DNA from: Lantana camara
Taxonomy: Eukaryota; Streptophyta; Magnoliopsida; Lamiales; Verbenaceae
DNA: 64,000 nt
Assembly: GCA_037501455.1 (NCBI GenBank)
Contig: CM074858.1
Span: forward strand, 100,412,001 to 100,476,000
Reading direction: 5' to 3'
Below are positions 46,407 through 57,997 of the stretch, in pieces. Both the position numbers and the translations under genes were made by a program. Each line of letters begins with the position of its first letter. Within the stretch, counting starts at the first letter, position 1. The notes under the pieces were generated by a model. The model had not been told where the DNA came from, searched no databases, and was given only the letters and a program-made list of their open reading frames with translations.

Positions 46407-49400
46407 TCTATACTATAATATATAGGAAGGTGTGTTTGACCCTAATTGTTTTAATTTTGACTGAATATTTTTTTCTCCTTTTTTTGAATTTTTTTTATTC
46501 TTTAAACATTATTTCATTGGTTAATAAACATTCCATAGTATTTAATATAATTTTGAATAATTTAATTATTTTCCAAAATCAAATTAATTAGGATACTAAT
46601 CTTCTAAATTTAAAAAATTTCGACTAACAATATTTTATTTATGTTAAGTAAATATAAATACCTTAATTAATTGATTGATGGTAATTTAATTGAAAATAAA
46701 CTTAATATCTTTTAGCATAAATTAAGGGGATTAACTTTATTTATTAAGACTTAATTTTAGCGGATATTATATCATATATGGGCAAAAGTATTTGAACTTC
46801 TATATATTATAATGTAGATTAGTTCTTTGAGAAATATTTATTTTTTAAAAAAATTATCATTAAAATAAATATATTTATCTAAACTATCCTTTTGTATAGT
46901 TGAAGATTCCAATCTTTTAATATAGTTTTTCACATTCATAATTAGTTTTATTTTATTATTTTCTATTTTTTTTTTATAAATTATTTTCTATTATTTATAG
47001 TTCTTATCTACATTATATACTACAGCAGGGGGCATTTTTTGTGTTTTTTTGTTCCTTTTAAATTAAGTTTTTCATATAATAATTTGTTTAAAATTTTTGA
47101 TTTTTTAAAAAGATTAATAATTTTAATTGAGTTTAATATTAAATGCAGATTTATTTTCCTCAATATATTACAAATTATGTAAAATTGTGTTATAATGACT
47201 AATCACTTAAATCATGGATATCATTTCCATAAAAGATCCTACAATTTTGGATTTAAAATCAAACCTTTCATAATAATGATGATTAATTAGATTACATAAA
47301 TTACTTCATCAAAGAGTATTTATTTCCAATACAACTATTTATTTCTTTGCTCCAGAAAATAGGACTAATCCTTTCTTCTTCCATTCCTTTTCATTATTTA
47401 TTTTTTTGCTTTTTTGTTCTCATTCATTATCTAGATATCGAATTATGTTTGTTCTTCAATTATTTATTCATATTTACACAATTTTCTCTCTGTAAGTTGA
47501 TTTACATTAACATCCAGATTATTTACCCATTTTTATATTTTTTGTTAGATAATGACCGAGCATCGATGTTTTTGGTATGACATCAACCATCGTACACGAA
47601 CTACGATAATTTCTTGAAGATATTCCTTTTATGACAAAGGTCAGATAATTTTTGCATTCGCTCTTTTTTATATATTCATTATTTGTAGTATCATTATGAT
47701 CATATCGTGTATGAATATTTTTATAGTTATTCATTATTAGTTATTTTGATTTCACCAGAATTGCTATTAAAATATTATTTTGAAATATGAGAGATTATGT
47801 TGAAAATTAATGTATCATAGAATATAAATTTTAGTGAAAATATTAAAATTTAACCGTATATCTAGAGTTATTTAATTACTTTGTTATTCTCACTTTATTT
47901 ATTAATTTTTTATTTTTTTTAAAAATATAGTTCAATTTACTTGAAAATTTTATTTTAAATTACTTTTTGTGTACTTATTTTATAACATTTCTGTGGCATT
48001 AAATGTATGTATATTTAATATATTATATTATATATTTTAATTGGTCTATATGCAAATTTTTCCAAGTAGTTGTACGCATGTTTTAATATATTAATATTTA
48101 ATTTTTATCATGTTTTTATTTTTTTTTTCTTAATTTTCTAAATTTTTATTTCATTATCTTTAGTATTTTAGTTGTAATTTTTATTTTATTTTTGTGATTT
48201 ATCTCCCATATTTTGAGTTTTTCTTCGTCTTAGTTTTTGTTTTGTATATTTTAATTTTTTTATATTTGAGAAGTGTTGTTGTTTTCATTAACTTTGATTT
48301 TTATTTAAACTTATATGTTGTTTGTTTTTTTTGTTTTTTATATTTATATTTTTTTATATATATTCTTTTTTTTTTATTCAATTATGTTAATTTTAACCGA
48401 ATACTAATTTTTTTTTATAATTTTGAATTTTTTAATAGATAAATGATTTTAATTATGACTATTGTTAAATACAAAAATTTTAATTTTCCTAATATATATT
48501 TCAAATTAAGTTAATTGACATTATTATAGCAAATCATTTAAATTATGGATAATTTTTATAAATTCGTTAGTTACTGTTGGAAACCCACTAAAATTTTATA
48601 TTCAAATTCAAATCTTTATTAATTAGATCATTTCTTGATTAATTTACTTAAATTACTCCATTAATTTTGCATACAATAATGAAAATTGTTAGACATATAA
48701 ATATAACATTGATATTATTTGCACACAAATTAGTTTAGTTTTCATCTTTATCCATCAAACAAAACTTTTAATCTTCTTCACAACCATCGATCGCTATGAT
48801 AAAATCAATCCAATTCCATGAACATGTAAATAATTTTACTAACCAGTTTTTTTAATGATTCATTTTTTTCATATTTATTTTTATGTTGCATTTTGTTATT
48901 GTTTCTCATTTATTTTTATTCCACACCATTTTCTCATGATCATTGCTATGATAAAATCAAACCAATTGCATGAAAATATAAGTATTTCTACTAACCTATT
49001 CTTTAATGATTCATTTATATTTTAATTTATTTTATGTGGCATTTCTCTATTATTTCTTATTTATTTTTATTTTACATATTTTTTTTATGATTGTTCATTG
49101 TAAATCAAATTGATATTCTTGAAATTTTTTATAATTTTGAGTTTTCTTTTATATAAGACCAATTTACTTTAAAGTTATATTTTTAGTTAACTTTCAATAT
49201 TTTCTATTAAGTAGGCATATATATTTCTTTTGTACCGAGCACCATATATGAATATTTAATTATTTTCTTTATTATTATATATGATGTAAATTGATGCTTC
49301 ACATACAATAAATAAATTTTCTATGTTGGGAACTGCATTGAATACATATCTATATTCATTTTACGTAAATGAAATATTATTATAATATGATACTCATATT

Positions 49401-49849
49401 ATCGTAATTTTAATATTTGTAATATGTTATTAGTTATCTTTTTGTATTTTTTGGTTCACAATACATTTTTTAGTTAATTTTATCAATAATAATAACTTTA
49501 AATATTTTTAGTTAGACATTCTATATATAATATAATTATAATATAACTTCTTTATAATTGTAATATTATTTTAATATTTAATAATTTTTAGTTACTTTAG
49601 AATATATATAATTATAAAACTACGTGTATCGCATGCTTGCATATAATTATATGTTATGAAAAATATAATTATATGTATCAAACGAGTCGTAGGAGGCATA
49701 TAATTATATGTTACTAAAAAAAATAATCGATAATAATTTTCAACTATTATAAATATAATATAATTATAATAATTCTATATAATATTTTCATTTGTTTTAA
49801 ATATAGTATAATTATAATCGTTCCGTGCATCGCACGGGTGGTAGGCTAG
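46407..49849 (+). mobile_element. Non-autonomous Helitron
   Basis: The 5' end TCTATACTATAATATATAGG follows an A. The 3' end is CTAG (49846-49849) followed by T, so insertion was between A and T with no duplication, as Helitrons do. A hairpin CCGTGC-ATC-GCACGG lies at 49823-49837, nine to twelve bases before the end. These are the classic plant Helitron termini. The 3.4 kb interior is very AT-rich and holds no Rep/helicase, so it relied on other elements. Two other possible 5' ends lie inside (TCTATATATTATAATG near 46799 and TCTACATTATATACTA at 47007). Confidence 0.85.
49823..49837 (+). terminator. Helitron 3' terminal hairpin
   Basis: CCGTGC, loop ATC, GCACGG: a perfect 6-bp stem followed by GTGGTAGG-CTAG. 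It marks the end of rolling-circle replication in Helitrons. Confidence 0.88.
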
Positions 49850-50941
49850 TACTATTAGAACAAAAATTCTAGTATTTTTAACGCGCAAGAAATGAGCAAG
49901 TAGAGAAAATAAAAAAGATTTGAGAAATAAGAAAAAGAAATTAGCTAGCCAAGTTATTCGGAGAAAGAAAATTATCTTAATTCATGCCAAGAAATAGAAA
50001 AAATTTCTATACTTAGTGGCAGGAGATTAAAGTAGGAAAAATAATTGCTTGAGGAGTGACTGAATGCGGCAATAGTCGTCGTGAAGGAAGGCAGTATGGA
50101 GGAAATGGTGGTGGAGGAAGGCAGTCAATGAAGAACTGGGATTCAATTGAGTGAAGATTCGTTATGGAATAGAATGAATATAAGGGTATTTTGGTTCTAC
50201 CATTCGAACCATGTGAATTGGGGTTGGTTTGCCTCCGTTTCTCATCGGTCTGGTTCCTACCATTCGAACCAATGTTGCTATTTCAAGAAAATCGGTTCCA
50301 ATTTCCTATTATTTCCACTGCTGCAATTTCTTGTTACATTATTAAAATTTTTTTAAATATCTAGCTAATTCACAACTAGAAAAATTGAAGGGTAGAGAAT
50401 TCTTCAATCTCTCTTAATTTTAATATTAATTGACGTCACAAAATCAACTACTTTACTTCTTTACATCCTTTGTTCTCTATCCTTCATTTTCTTCCTATGT
50501 TTTAAAATGTTGTCTATCCTCCTTTTTTTTTTCTTATTTTTTCTTCATATTTTTCAAAATCCTTTTGTTTTTTTTTATCCTCAAGTGCTCTATTTTTTCT
50601 TCATATTTTTTAAAATCCTCAACAGCTATATTTTTTTTCATATTTTTCAAAATCTTTTTGTTTCTTTATCCTCAACTGTTGTATTTTTTCTTCATATTTT
50701 TCAAAATCCTCAACTGATATATTTTATTTTTCATATTTTTCAAAATCTTTAACTATTTTTCAACTTTTCTCTTCTTTTCTCTAGACGTAATAGAATCTTC
50801 TTATTTTTCAAAATCTTCAACTTTTAACCGAATCTGTGTACAGTCAGCCTTAACTAAATTACAACTTAGAAAACTTTGATTGTAGAGAATTTTTCGATCT
50901 TTCTTAATTTTAACAACTTGTTTACTTCTTTACAGCCTTTG
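49850..50941. other. AT-rich DNA with pyrimidine-rich tandem repeats
   Basis: No gene recognised. A stretch near 50080-50290 has balanced composition (GGAAGGCAGT repeated near 50087 and 50119, and TACCATTCGAACCA repeated at about 50199 and 50257) but no frame is convincing. It ends at the left TSD of the next element. Confidence 0.5.
50490..50760 (+). repeat. Degenerate tandem repeat, pyrimidine-rich
   Basis: About five copies of a unit containing TTTTTCTTCATATTTTTCAA and AATCCTCAACTG, period about 47-60 bases. It creates spurious Phe-rich open frames. Confidence 0.8.
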
Positions 50942-51318
50942 AATGCATTTACTTTGGTGGATATAGGGGGAATAGCTATTTAGCACTCCCTAATCCACCA
51001 TTTACTTTAATGTGTATATGGCCTTGTGCAAAAGCTAAGGCCCTACACATACATGGACTAAAATGGGTTATACTCTCACTTAAAATTGACCTTGCTATAT
51101 TGCCAGAATTTTTGGCCCAAGATGAATGACATTTATGTCTTTATTAATTAAACAAATTCCCAAAAAAAGTTAACCATGTCTGAAACAATGCAATTTTCCC
51201 CATTATAATATAAATAAATATTAAGGGCAAATGTGTAAAATCTAATTTTAGTAGGTGGGTTTTTTTTAGAGAGAATATAATATTTAAGTTTTTTTACAGA
51301 TGCCGACGATCATTTATC

Positions 51319-51490
51319 AGAGTTTGAAACACCTCTCAGCGGTTCCCTACTTGTGGGAATTGCAATGTGGTCCTCTACATGGATCCTGACAATGCGAGGA
51401 GTCAGAGTTTGAAACACCTCTCAGTGGTTCCCCACACATGTGGGAAGAGTAAGGTGGTCCTCTACATGTATCCTGACAATGTGAGGAGCC
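51319..51490 (+). repeat. 84-bp tandem duplication
   Basis: CAGAGTTTGAAACACCTCTC at 51319 recurs at 51403; both copies continue through GTGGTCCTCTACATG and ATCCTGACAATG. Overlapping weak frames have no known match. Confidence 0.85.
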
Positions 51491-51699
51491 ATATTTCAAA
51501 ATGTGGCAAGAAGAAGAAAGGAATGGGAAAGAAGGGGAAGAAGAAGAACTAGAAAGAAAAGAAAACTGGAAAGTAGATGAAGGGGAAGAAGAACTAGAAT
51601 AAACGATTGATATCATAGACTCTATCATCTATCAGTATAGTTCACTGACTTGCAGACTTGCATTTATTGTAATGCATAGTTATTATGCATTTTGGATAG

Positions 51700-52140
51700 T
51701 TCTACTTGTATTGATCTTCTATCTGTTATTTTCATTGTTGATCTTCTATCTGCTGTTAGCTTGCTTCTGTATTGTTAGATTACCTTTGATCTTCTATCTA
51801 CTTTGTTGTCTTGTTAGATTATCTACTTTGTTATCTTGTTAGATTAGATTTGATCTTCTGCTTGCTAATCTGCTATCTTGTTAGATTAGCTTTTGATCTT
51901 CTGCTTGCTAGATTAGCTTTGGTCTTCTGCTTGCTATTTGCTTTCTTGTTAGCTTGTTTCTGTCTTGTTTGACTAGCTTTGATCTTCTGCTTGCCATCTT
52001 CTTTGTTGTTAGTTTGCTTCTGTCTGGTTAGATTAGCTTTGATCTTCTGCTTCCTTCTGTCTTCTTAGATCAACTTTGATCTTTTGCTTTTATCTTGTTA
52101 GATTGTTCTTGCTTCTATCTGCTTTGATCTTCGGCTTGCT
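51700..52140 (+). repeat. Tandem array with core TTGATCTTCTGCTTGCTA
   Basis: Ten or more degenerate copies of a 30-55 bp unit with GTTAGATTAGCTTTGATCTT and CTGCTTGCTATCT. Unit length varies, suggesting slippage. Confidence 0.85.
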
Positions 52141-52353
52141 TTTTTTTTTTTTATCTATTTTAACTCTAGCTTTTCTCTATTTTAATAGGTGGGTTGTTGT
52201 ATATTAAAGCAAATAGACAATAAATATAAGTTATATAAGAAAAGTGGTGCATATTAAAGTACAAAAGCCACCCAACTATTTTGTAAAAAAAAATTCACCG
52301 TTCATAACCAATAAATGACGGATAGTAAAATGTCAAAGTAAATGCACTCTTTG

Positions 52354-52695
52354 TTCCCTATCAAAATAATCGCTTCATTTTTTGGCATTTTTTTTTATAT
52401 TTTTCAATATCTTCAACTTTTCGCTTCTTTTATCTGGATACTACAAAATTTGGGACTCTCTGCCTCAGGTCTCCAAATAAGACAGATGTCAGGGCTCTCA
52501 ATATCCTCGATTTTTCTCTTCTTCTTTCTCAATGCTATAGAATCTCGAGACTTTCAAGTCTCTAAATAACACAGAAGCATATCTTCTCCCTTGATGCTAT
52601 AAAATCTTAGAATACTTAAAATTTTCAACTTTTCTGAGTTTCCAAATAAAAGATGCTACAGAATCTCTCAACTCTAAAAAATCTCAACTTCTCTT

Positions 52696-52728
<33 letters not shown>

Positions 52729-54456
52729 ATGTGTATGAGAGTCTCCAAATAAGATAAATGCATATCTTCTCTCTCGATGCGCTTTACTCTTTCTCTCTCG
52801 ATGAGACTCTCAAGTCTCGAAATATGACACTTTTCTCTTAATCTCGTGGCTCTCAATTCTCCAAATAAGACACTTTTCGCTGAACTCGAGACTCTCATGC
52901 TTCTACAGAAGGCTAAAATTTGTGTCAAATAAAAATGGGATATGTGTAAGTTAAATATATATTAAATATCATAATAAATATTTTATATTCTAATTTTAGG
53001 AATTTAAACAAATAGTATTTCTATAATTAAATAGTTAATTACTTGATATTTTAATTATGCCAAAATTCATGTTTGGCAATGAAATAAAATCAAACTAAAT
53101 AAAGAAAGTCAAATATTTTTAATCAAATAACATCTTGTGATTTAAGGAAAATATTACAAAATCAATAAAAGACATAAAAAGCTTAATTATGGCAAGTACT
53201 ACCCATCTTATGCCTATAAATACGGGTCCTTCACCAACTCGAAGACCACAACTCGAAAACCAACGAAGAAGAAAACAATAAAGAAAAGCTTAAGAGAGAC
53301 ACCACAACTCGAAAACTAACAAAGAAGACACTACCAATTCATTTTTCGATGTTAACTCGAGACACATTACTTGCCTTATCACCAAAGTGCTATCTCAACG
53401 TATCTAATTCAAATTTCCTTAATATCATGACATGATGACCAGTGTACCATAGGCGAGTCACAATGCTGAATTCCGCCGGATAAAATAAGACATTTTGACT
53501 TATGAATTTAAATTTATTCGTGCGCCAATTGTAGTAGTCCGACAGGAAACCCACTTGATTGATGCTTCCCAAAACATATGGTGTTCCCAATGAGCAATCA
53601 AATGGAGATTTTTGGATAGTTTCAAGTTGGGCTGTAGAAATTTGACTACAAATCTCGAAAATAATCTCATGGAATTTCTCTATTGAACATCGATGCTAGA
53701 TGGAAAATATATGCTTCTTCGAAGTGACAAGAAGATCAACATGAGGGTTGGTTATCTCTAAAATTTTTCTCTTTCCCCATCTTGACTTAGCAGGGGAATA
53801 AACAAGCTTTCAATGAACTGTCCATTTCAAACAAACTATTTATCTAGAATGTGTCAAATGAATGGGAAAAACGAAAAATAAATGAAATAATTGAAACCCT
53901 AATGTGTATAGTTAAAACAAACGATTATTGAATAATGGTCAAATTGAATGAAAATGATAGGAGTTACAGACAATTTATAAATGAAAAATCACATACCTTG
54001 CTTTTAGAACAGGGGATGGGAATTGGCTGCGATAGAGATGAGAACGTCATAGATTGCAGAGTTGTGGAGGGAACGTGCGCTCGACGTTTACAACAAAAAA
54101 CTTGAGTTTAAACCACCGACTACGGCGTCGTCTTTTTCTAAAATAGTGAGGAATGCTTCTGATGGTGGCTGGGTTTCAAAAAAGAGCGATGAACTTTTGA
54201 GCGGGAAGATGGGAGGTGATTAAATGGAATATGGGGTTGGTTCTAAGGTTTGAAAATTTATAAGATCTTTTCTCGAATTTATATTATATATTTACGTCTG
54301 AATTTGTTTATTTTGATGACTTTATTTTTACATTTTTACAAAATACCTTATTTCCTTCTTAGCACTTATTAATCAAAAATTATCCAAGAGTATTAATCTA
54401 GTGGCGATTAGTTAGATCACAAGTGGATTTTACTTGATTGTCAAGGATCATAAACC
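52354..54456. other. Repeat-derived DNA, no gene
   Basis: 52440-52900 is a degenerate repeat built on TCCAAATAAGACAGATGCA, with a CT then GT microsatellite at 52689-52728. A TATAAATA at 53214-53221 precedes duplicated ACCACAACTCGAAAACCAAC segments (about 53246 and 53300) without an open frame. 54150-54250 resembles the outer end of the foldback arm (GGTGGCTGGGTTTCAAAAA compared with 45244), so it may be a remnant of a related MULE-like element. Confidence 0.5.
52689..52728. repeat. (CT)n(GT)n microsatellite
   Basis: A CT run followed by a GTGTGTGTGTATGTGTATG tail. Confidence 0.9.
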
Positions 54457-54473
54457 TTTTTTTTTTTTTTTTT

Positions 54474-55050
54474 TTAAGACCAGACGGCCCGAAGGCCAGC
54501 TAAGCAATATCCGCAAGAACAAAGTCCGAAACAAAAGTGGGAAGTCGCATTTCTAGCTAGCTTGTGAGCCACCATATTGGCATCACTTTTAACGAAAGAG
54601 AAACAAACATCAATGAAGTTAGAGCAGACACTCTTGCAATCAGAGATGTTGTTCCTTAAGTAGGATAAGTTCTCTTCTTCACTCTGGAGCTGGTTGATCA
54701 CGTTCAAGCAATCTCCCTCGATCACCACCCTTCTCCACCCGAAATCGCGGCCAAGACGTAGGGTAGAGAGAGCCGCCAAGGCTTCCGCCTCCGCCGGGTC
54801 TGTGAAGAGTTCCACTTGCTGTCTATTTCCCAAGATACAACCATTCCATCCGAATTCCTAGCAACCACTCCAATTCCCACTGCGTTGTCATATATAAAAA
54901 CTGCTCCATTGAAATTAAGCTTTATCCAATTACCTGTCGGCTTGCTCCAGCGAACCACGTGTCTAGATGACTGTAGCTCCAGATCATCCGTCATTGGACA
55001 CGAAATCTGGATATTATCATTCGCCCATGCCACGATCTCATGTGGTAGAG
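54474..55050 (-). pseudogene. LINE ORF2: RNase H domain
   Basis: The minus-strand frames at 55084-54722 and 54833-54474 together read an RNase H of the plant LINE type (RVT_3): LNFNGAVFIYDNAVGIGVVA, RNSDGMVVSWE, then AEAEALAALSTLRLGRDFGW, VVIEGDCLNVINQL and SFVKSDANMVAHKLARNA. The first Asp of LNFDGA reads Asn, while the Glu of AEAEAL and the Asp of EGDC are present. A frameshift near 54800 separates the halves. It ends with a stop just before the poly-A tail. Confidence 0.88.
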
Positions 55051-55708
55051 CAGTCTCTCCTTCCATTTTCCTACGATTTCTCACCCCCCCAGATAGCCTA
55101 CAGGAGCGTGACCACCTTGATACATATATCCTCCTCTAATCCCTCACACACGAACAGCAGACCATCCAAGAAATTAGCCACCATTTTTTCCACAATACTC
55201 CCAGGTACATCAGCCAGGGCCCAAGATTGGCGAGCAATAAGACACAAAAATAACACATGAATAAAGTCTTCTATCTCGGCATGACAACTAACACAACATG
55301 CATCCACTGCACAGTGTCTGCGAAGTAACTCTGCGCCCATAGGGATAATGTTATGACAGCAACGCTAAAGAAACAAACAAATCTTGGGCGGAGTTTTAAG
55401 CTTCCATATTCTCTTCCACACCAAATGCCTTCCCGCATGAGAAGACGAAGCAGCCTCCTGATTACTTAAGTCCAAAGCCAAATAATAAGCACTCTTAACC
55501 GAGAATTTCCAGCTGCTAGTGAAGTGCCATATCAGCTGGTCAGGCCTAGGGATTGAGCTTAATGGAATACTCAAGATCAAGCGCACATCACTAGCATTAA
55601 ACACATTGTTAACTAGGTTCGAGTCCCACTTTAATAGACCCAGTTGCAAGAGGTCTTTGACCCATACTGGGCTAAATAGACGTACCCTCCCGAAACCTAG
55701 GCCAAAAG
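55051..55708 (-). pseudogene. LINE ORF2: zinc-finger-like region (zf-RVT)
   Basis: The minus-strand frames at 55721-55365 and 55340-55098 show the region between RT and RNase H: VKDLLQLG..KWDSNLVNNVF, IPRPDQLIWHFTSSWKFSVK, SAYYLAL, VWKRIWKLKTPPKICLFLW-type end, then LLRRHCAVDACCVSCHAEIE and DFIHVLFLC. The Cys/His pattern is that of the zf-RVT domain. A stop at 55362-55364 and frame changes break it. The upstream part continues beyond the inserted LTR at 57998. Confidence 0.88.
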
Positions 55709-57997
55709 TGTTGGAAAACACGAATCAGAAAGCAGCGGAATTTAAAAAATTTTCCAACAAAAGGATCTTGGACTCGCAATCGTGTAACCAAATTCGTAGA
55801 GATAGAAAACTTACTTTTCTTTTATTCTTTCTTGAAGCGTTTCAAGCCACCCAAGAACGCTCTTCTCGCGGCTTGACAACCCGTCCCTCGAAAGTCTCTT
55901 TCTACTTCAGAATCCATTGTCGGGATAGCAATCCACACCAACCTAGATTCAATTCATGTTAGAGATGTTCTTAACAATATAACATAAAGAAAGAAACATG
56001 AAACGAGAAAAACAGGATTGAAACTCCCTTCGAAAACAGTTTTGCGAAAGTAGAAAACTGTCAGTCACAAAACCCTCGTGAAAAAATTCATCCTTCAGGA
56101 TATGGACGAATGGTTTTCGCCATCTTCTTTGGTTCGATTTTTTTCATTCGCTTCACGTCGGGTTCAGAATCGTTTCATCATCCCTTCTAATCGTTTTTGC
56201 TTAATCCCCACTTTTGGTAAAGCTCGAATCTTCAAAACTTCTAACTTGAAGTCTCTAGAGATAGTCCACCAACTTGGCTACAATCTAACTAGTAAGGATG
56301 CTAGTTCTCTAGTTAGTGTTTAGGCTTAACCTAGGGTTTTATTTTATCTTGGAGAAAGGAAGGTGTTCAACACATGAACCAAGAATTGTCTATTAGCTCT
56401 AAAGGGGAGCATGAGCTCCCCTATATATAAGAAAGGGGAGGGACGAAATTCCTAGTCCTTAATGGGCTAGGATTTTGGTCTCTCTCTCTCCTATTACTTG
56501 ATCATCAAGTAATTTTGACTTTGACTTTGAATTCTAATTCAAATCAACTTTCAAGAGAGCTAAAAATATCCAAACTATTTTTGGATAATTTTATACTTTA
56601 TTTATTTAAAATAAATAACTTATTTTATCTAATTAATTAATTCATAATTAATTAACTAGATTATTTTTTCTCCAAAATAAGACTTTCTTTTTAATTCAAA
56701 ATTAAACCAAAGTCAATTAAATAATTAATCACATTAATTATTTAATACATAAATAAATATACACATATATTTATACACGTGTGTGACACGTGTCACAATG
56801 ACACGTGTCACTCACGTGAGCCACACGTGTGGTTTCACACGTGTGGAACCCTCTTGGCTTGATTAACTCGTTTAATCATTTTAAAGCCTCAACTCATGTA
56901 ACCAAGTTGTTGTGTGTGACCCTCTAGGTTCTCAATTCAATTAGCAGTGACCCTAATTAATTAATTCACTAATTAATTAATCAGTCTACAGATTAAACGA
57001 CCATAGTCTAGCAACAGGTGTTTAACCCCTAGCTGAATTGGAATGTTCGGATTCGACAGAACCTTTAAGTCATTGATTCATGTGTGATACAATCCTCCTA
57101 CTTACTATCTCTCAACCATGATCTAGGGTAAGGGAATAATTAGAACCCTAATAATCTGGTCTTAAAGCTAAAGTGCATTTCATATCCATTTGATCTCAAT
57201 CCAAGAAACCCTTTTCTTGATGTCTTGATCTACTGCCTTGGCCAAGGACTCCATATGGCATATGAATGACTTACACAATAAGAGATCACCTTGCAAATGC
57301 AAGTGTAGGTCCTTTCTTGATTCTCATTCACTTTCATGAGTCACTTGTGCAGCCCCAGCATAAGCCTTGAATCAGTTGTCTAAGGCGATACCCTTTAAAG
57401 CTTATACCAAAGACTACAGAGTTAACTCATAAAGTAACATGGAACCTCAAGTCTAAGGATCAATTAATCACATCAATGACTCGTGAGATATTTCCTAATC
57501 TGGAAGTTTCCATTTCCTGAAATAGAAACTTCCTTTCCCATTTAGGAATGTTCTCACACGGGGCACCTCAGTGAACTTACTTATTAAAGCAAGCACCCTC
57601 ATGTATCACGCACGTATCAACTATACACTTTGCACCTCCATGAAACAAGGTGGTCCTTCTTAAGGGCGTGATCCCACAAGCAAGCCTTACAGGAGTCAGG
57701 TTGACACTCCCACTGTCTGTAGGACTCATCGGCTTGGAGTATTTTACTAATCATGACTTATGTGATATAGGGCTCGTTTCATGAACCATTTCACCTAAAT
57801 GGTAGAGTCCTAAAGTCATCAGGATTAGGGGAGTTCTCATACATGCGCACGTAATGGAAACACACAAAACACGTATTGGCATATAAAGAAGTGTTTGCCT
57901 ATAATCAATCGTATATTATTCAAAGATTGTCTGTGATACAAGAAAAGTCCCAAAGCAGATTACGTCGAATCGGCTTTCTAGGGCACTATTCCTAACA
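55709..57997 (-). mobile_element. Solo copia LTR inside the LINE
   Basis: It starts TGTTGGAAAACAC and ends TATTCCTAACA, 2289 bp, with a perfect target-site duplication AAAAG (55704-55708 and 57998-58002). It belongs to the same family as 13134-15161, sharing many blocks such as AATCTGGAAGTTTC and CATTTAGGAATGTTCTCAC. Minus-strand orientation is supported by the start TGTTAGGAATAGTGCCCTAG and by the G-box cluster lying upstream of the TATA-like box near 56427. No internal domain. The frame 55519-55962 spans the LINE/LTR junction and is meaningless. Confidence 0.92.
56776..56843. promoter_or_regulatory. Cluster of six G-boxes in the solo copia LTR
   Basis: CACGTG at 56776, 56787, 56802, 56813, 56824 and 56838, mostly spaced 11-15 bases and largely as overlapping palindromes (GACACGTGTC, CACACGTGTG). 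The related LTR at 13134 has four at the equivalent place with different spacing. Confidence 0.75.

Larger units (their letters stand above)
50942..52348. mobile_element. Non-autonomous TIR element with internal tandem arrays
   Basis: The left end AATGCATTTACTTTG and the right end CAAAGTAAATGCACT are inverted repeats (one mismatch in 15). CTTTG flanks both sides (50937-50941 and 52349-52353). The flanking sequence TTTACAGCCTTTG/CTTTGTTCCCTATC joins into a copy of the local repeat seen at 50460-50485, supporting the borders. Inside are a duplicated 84-bp segment (51319-51490) and an array of TTGATCTTCTGCTTGCTA (51700-52140). No transposase. Superfamily unclear; the duplication length would be unusual for hAT. 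Confidence 0.62.

Noticed and set aside
50430..50752. Phe-rich frames resembling membrane segments
   Set aside because: Produced by the pyrimidine-rich tandem repeat TTTTTCTTCATATTTTTC.
55519..55962. 147-codon plus-strand frame
   Set aside because: It crosses the LINE/solo-LTR junction at 55709 and runs opposite to the LINE ORF2; a chance frame.
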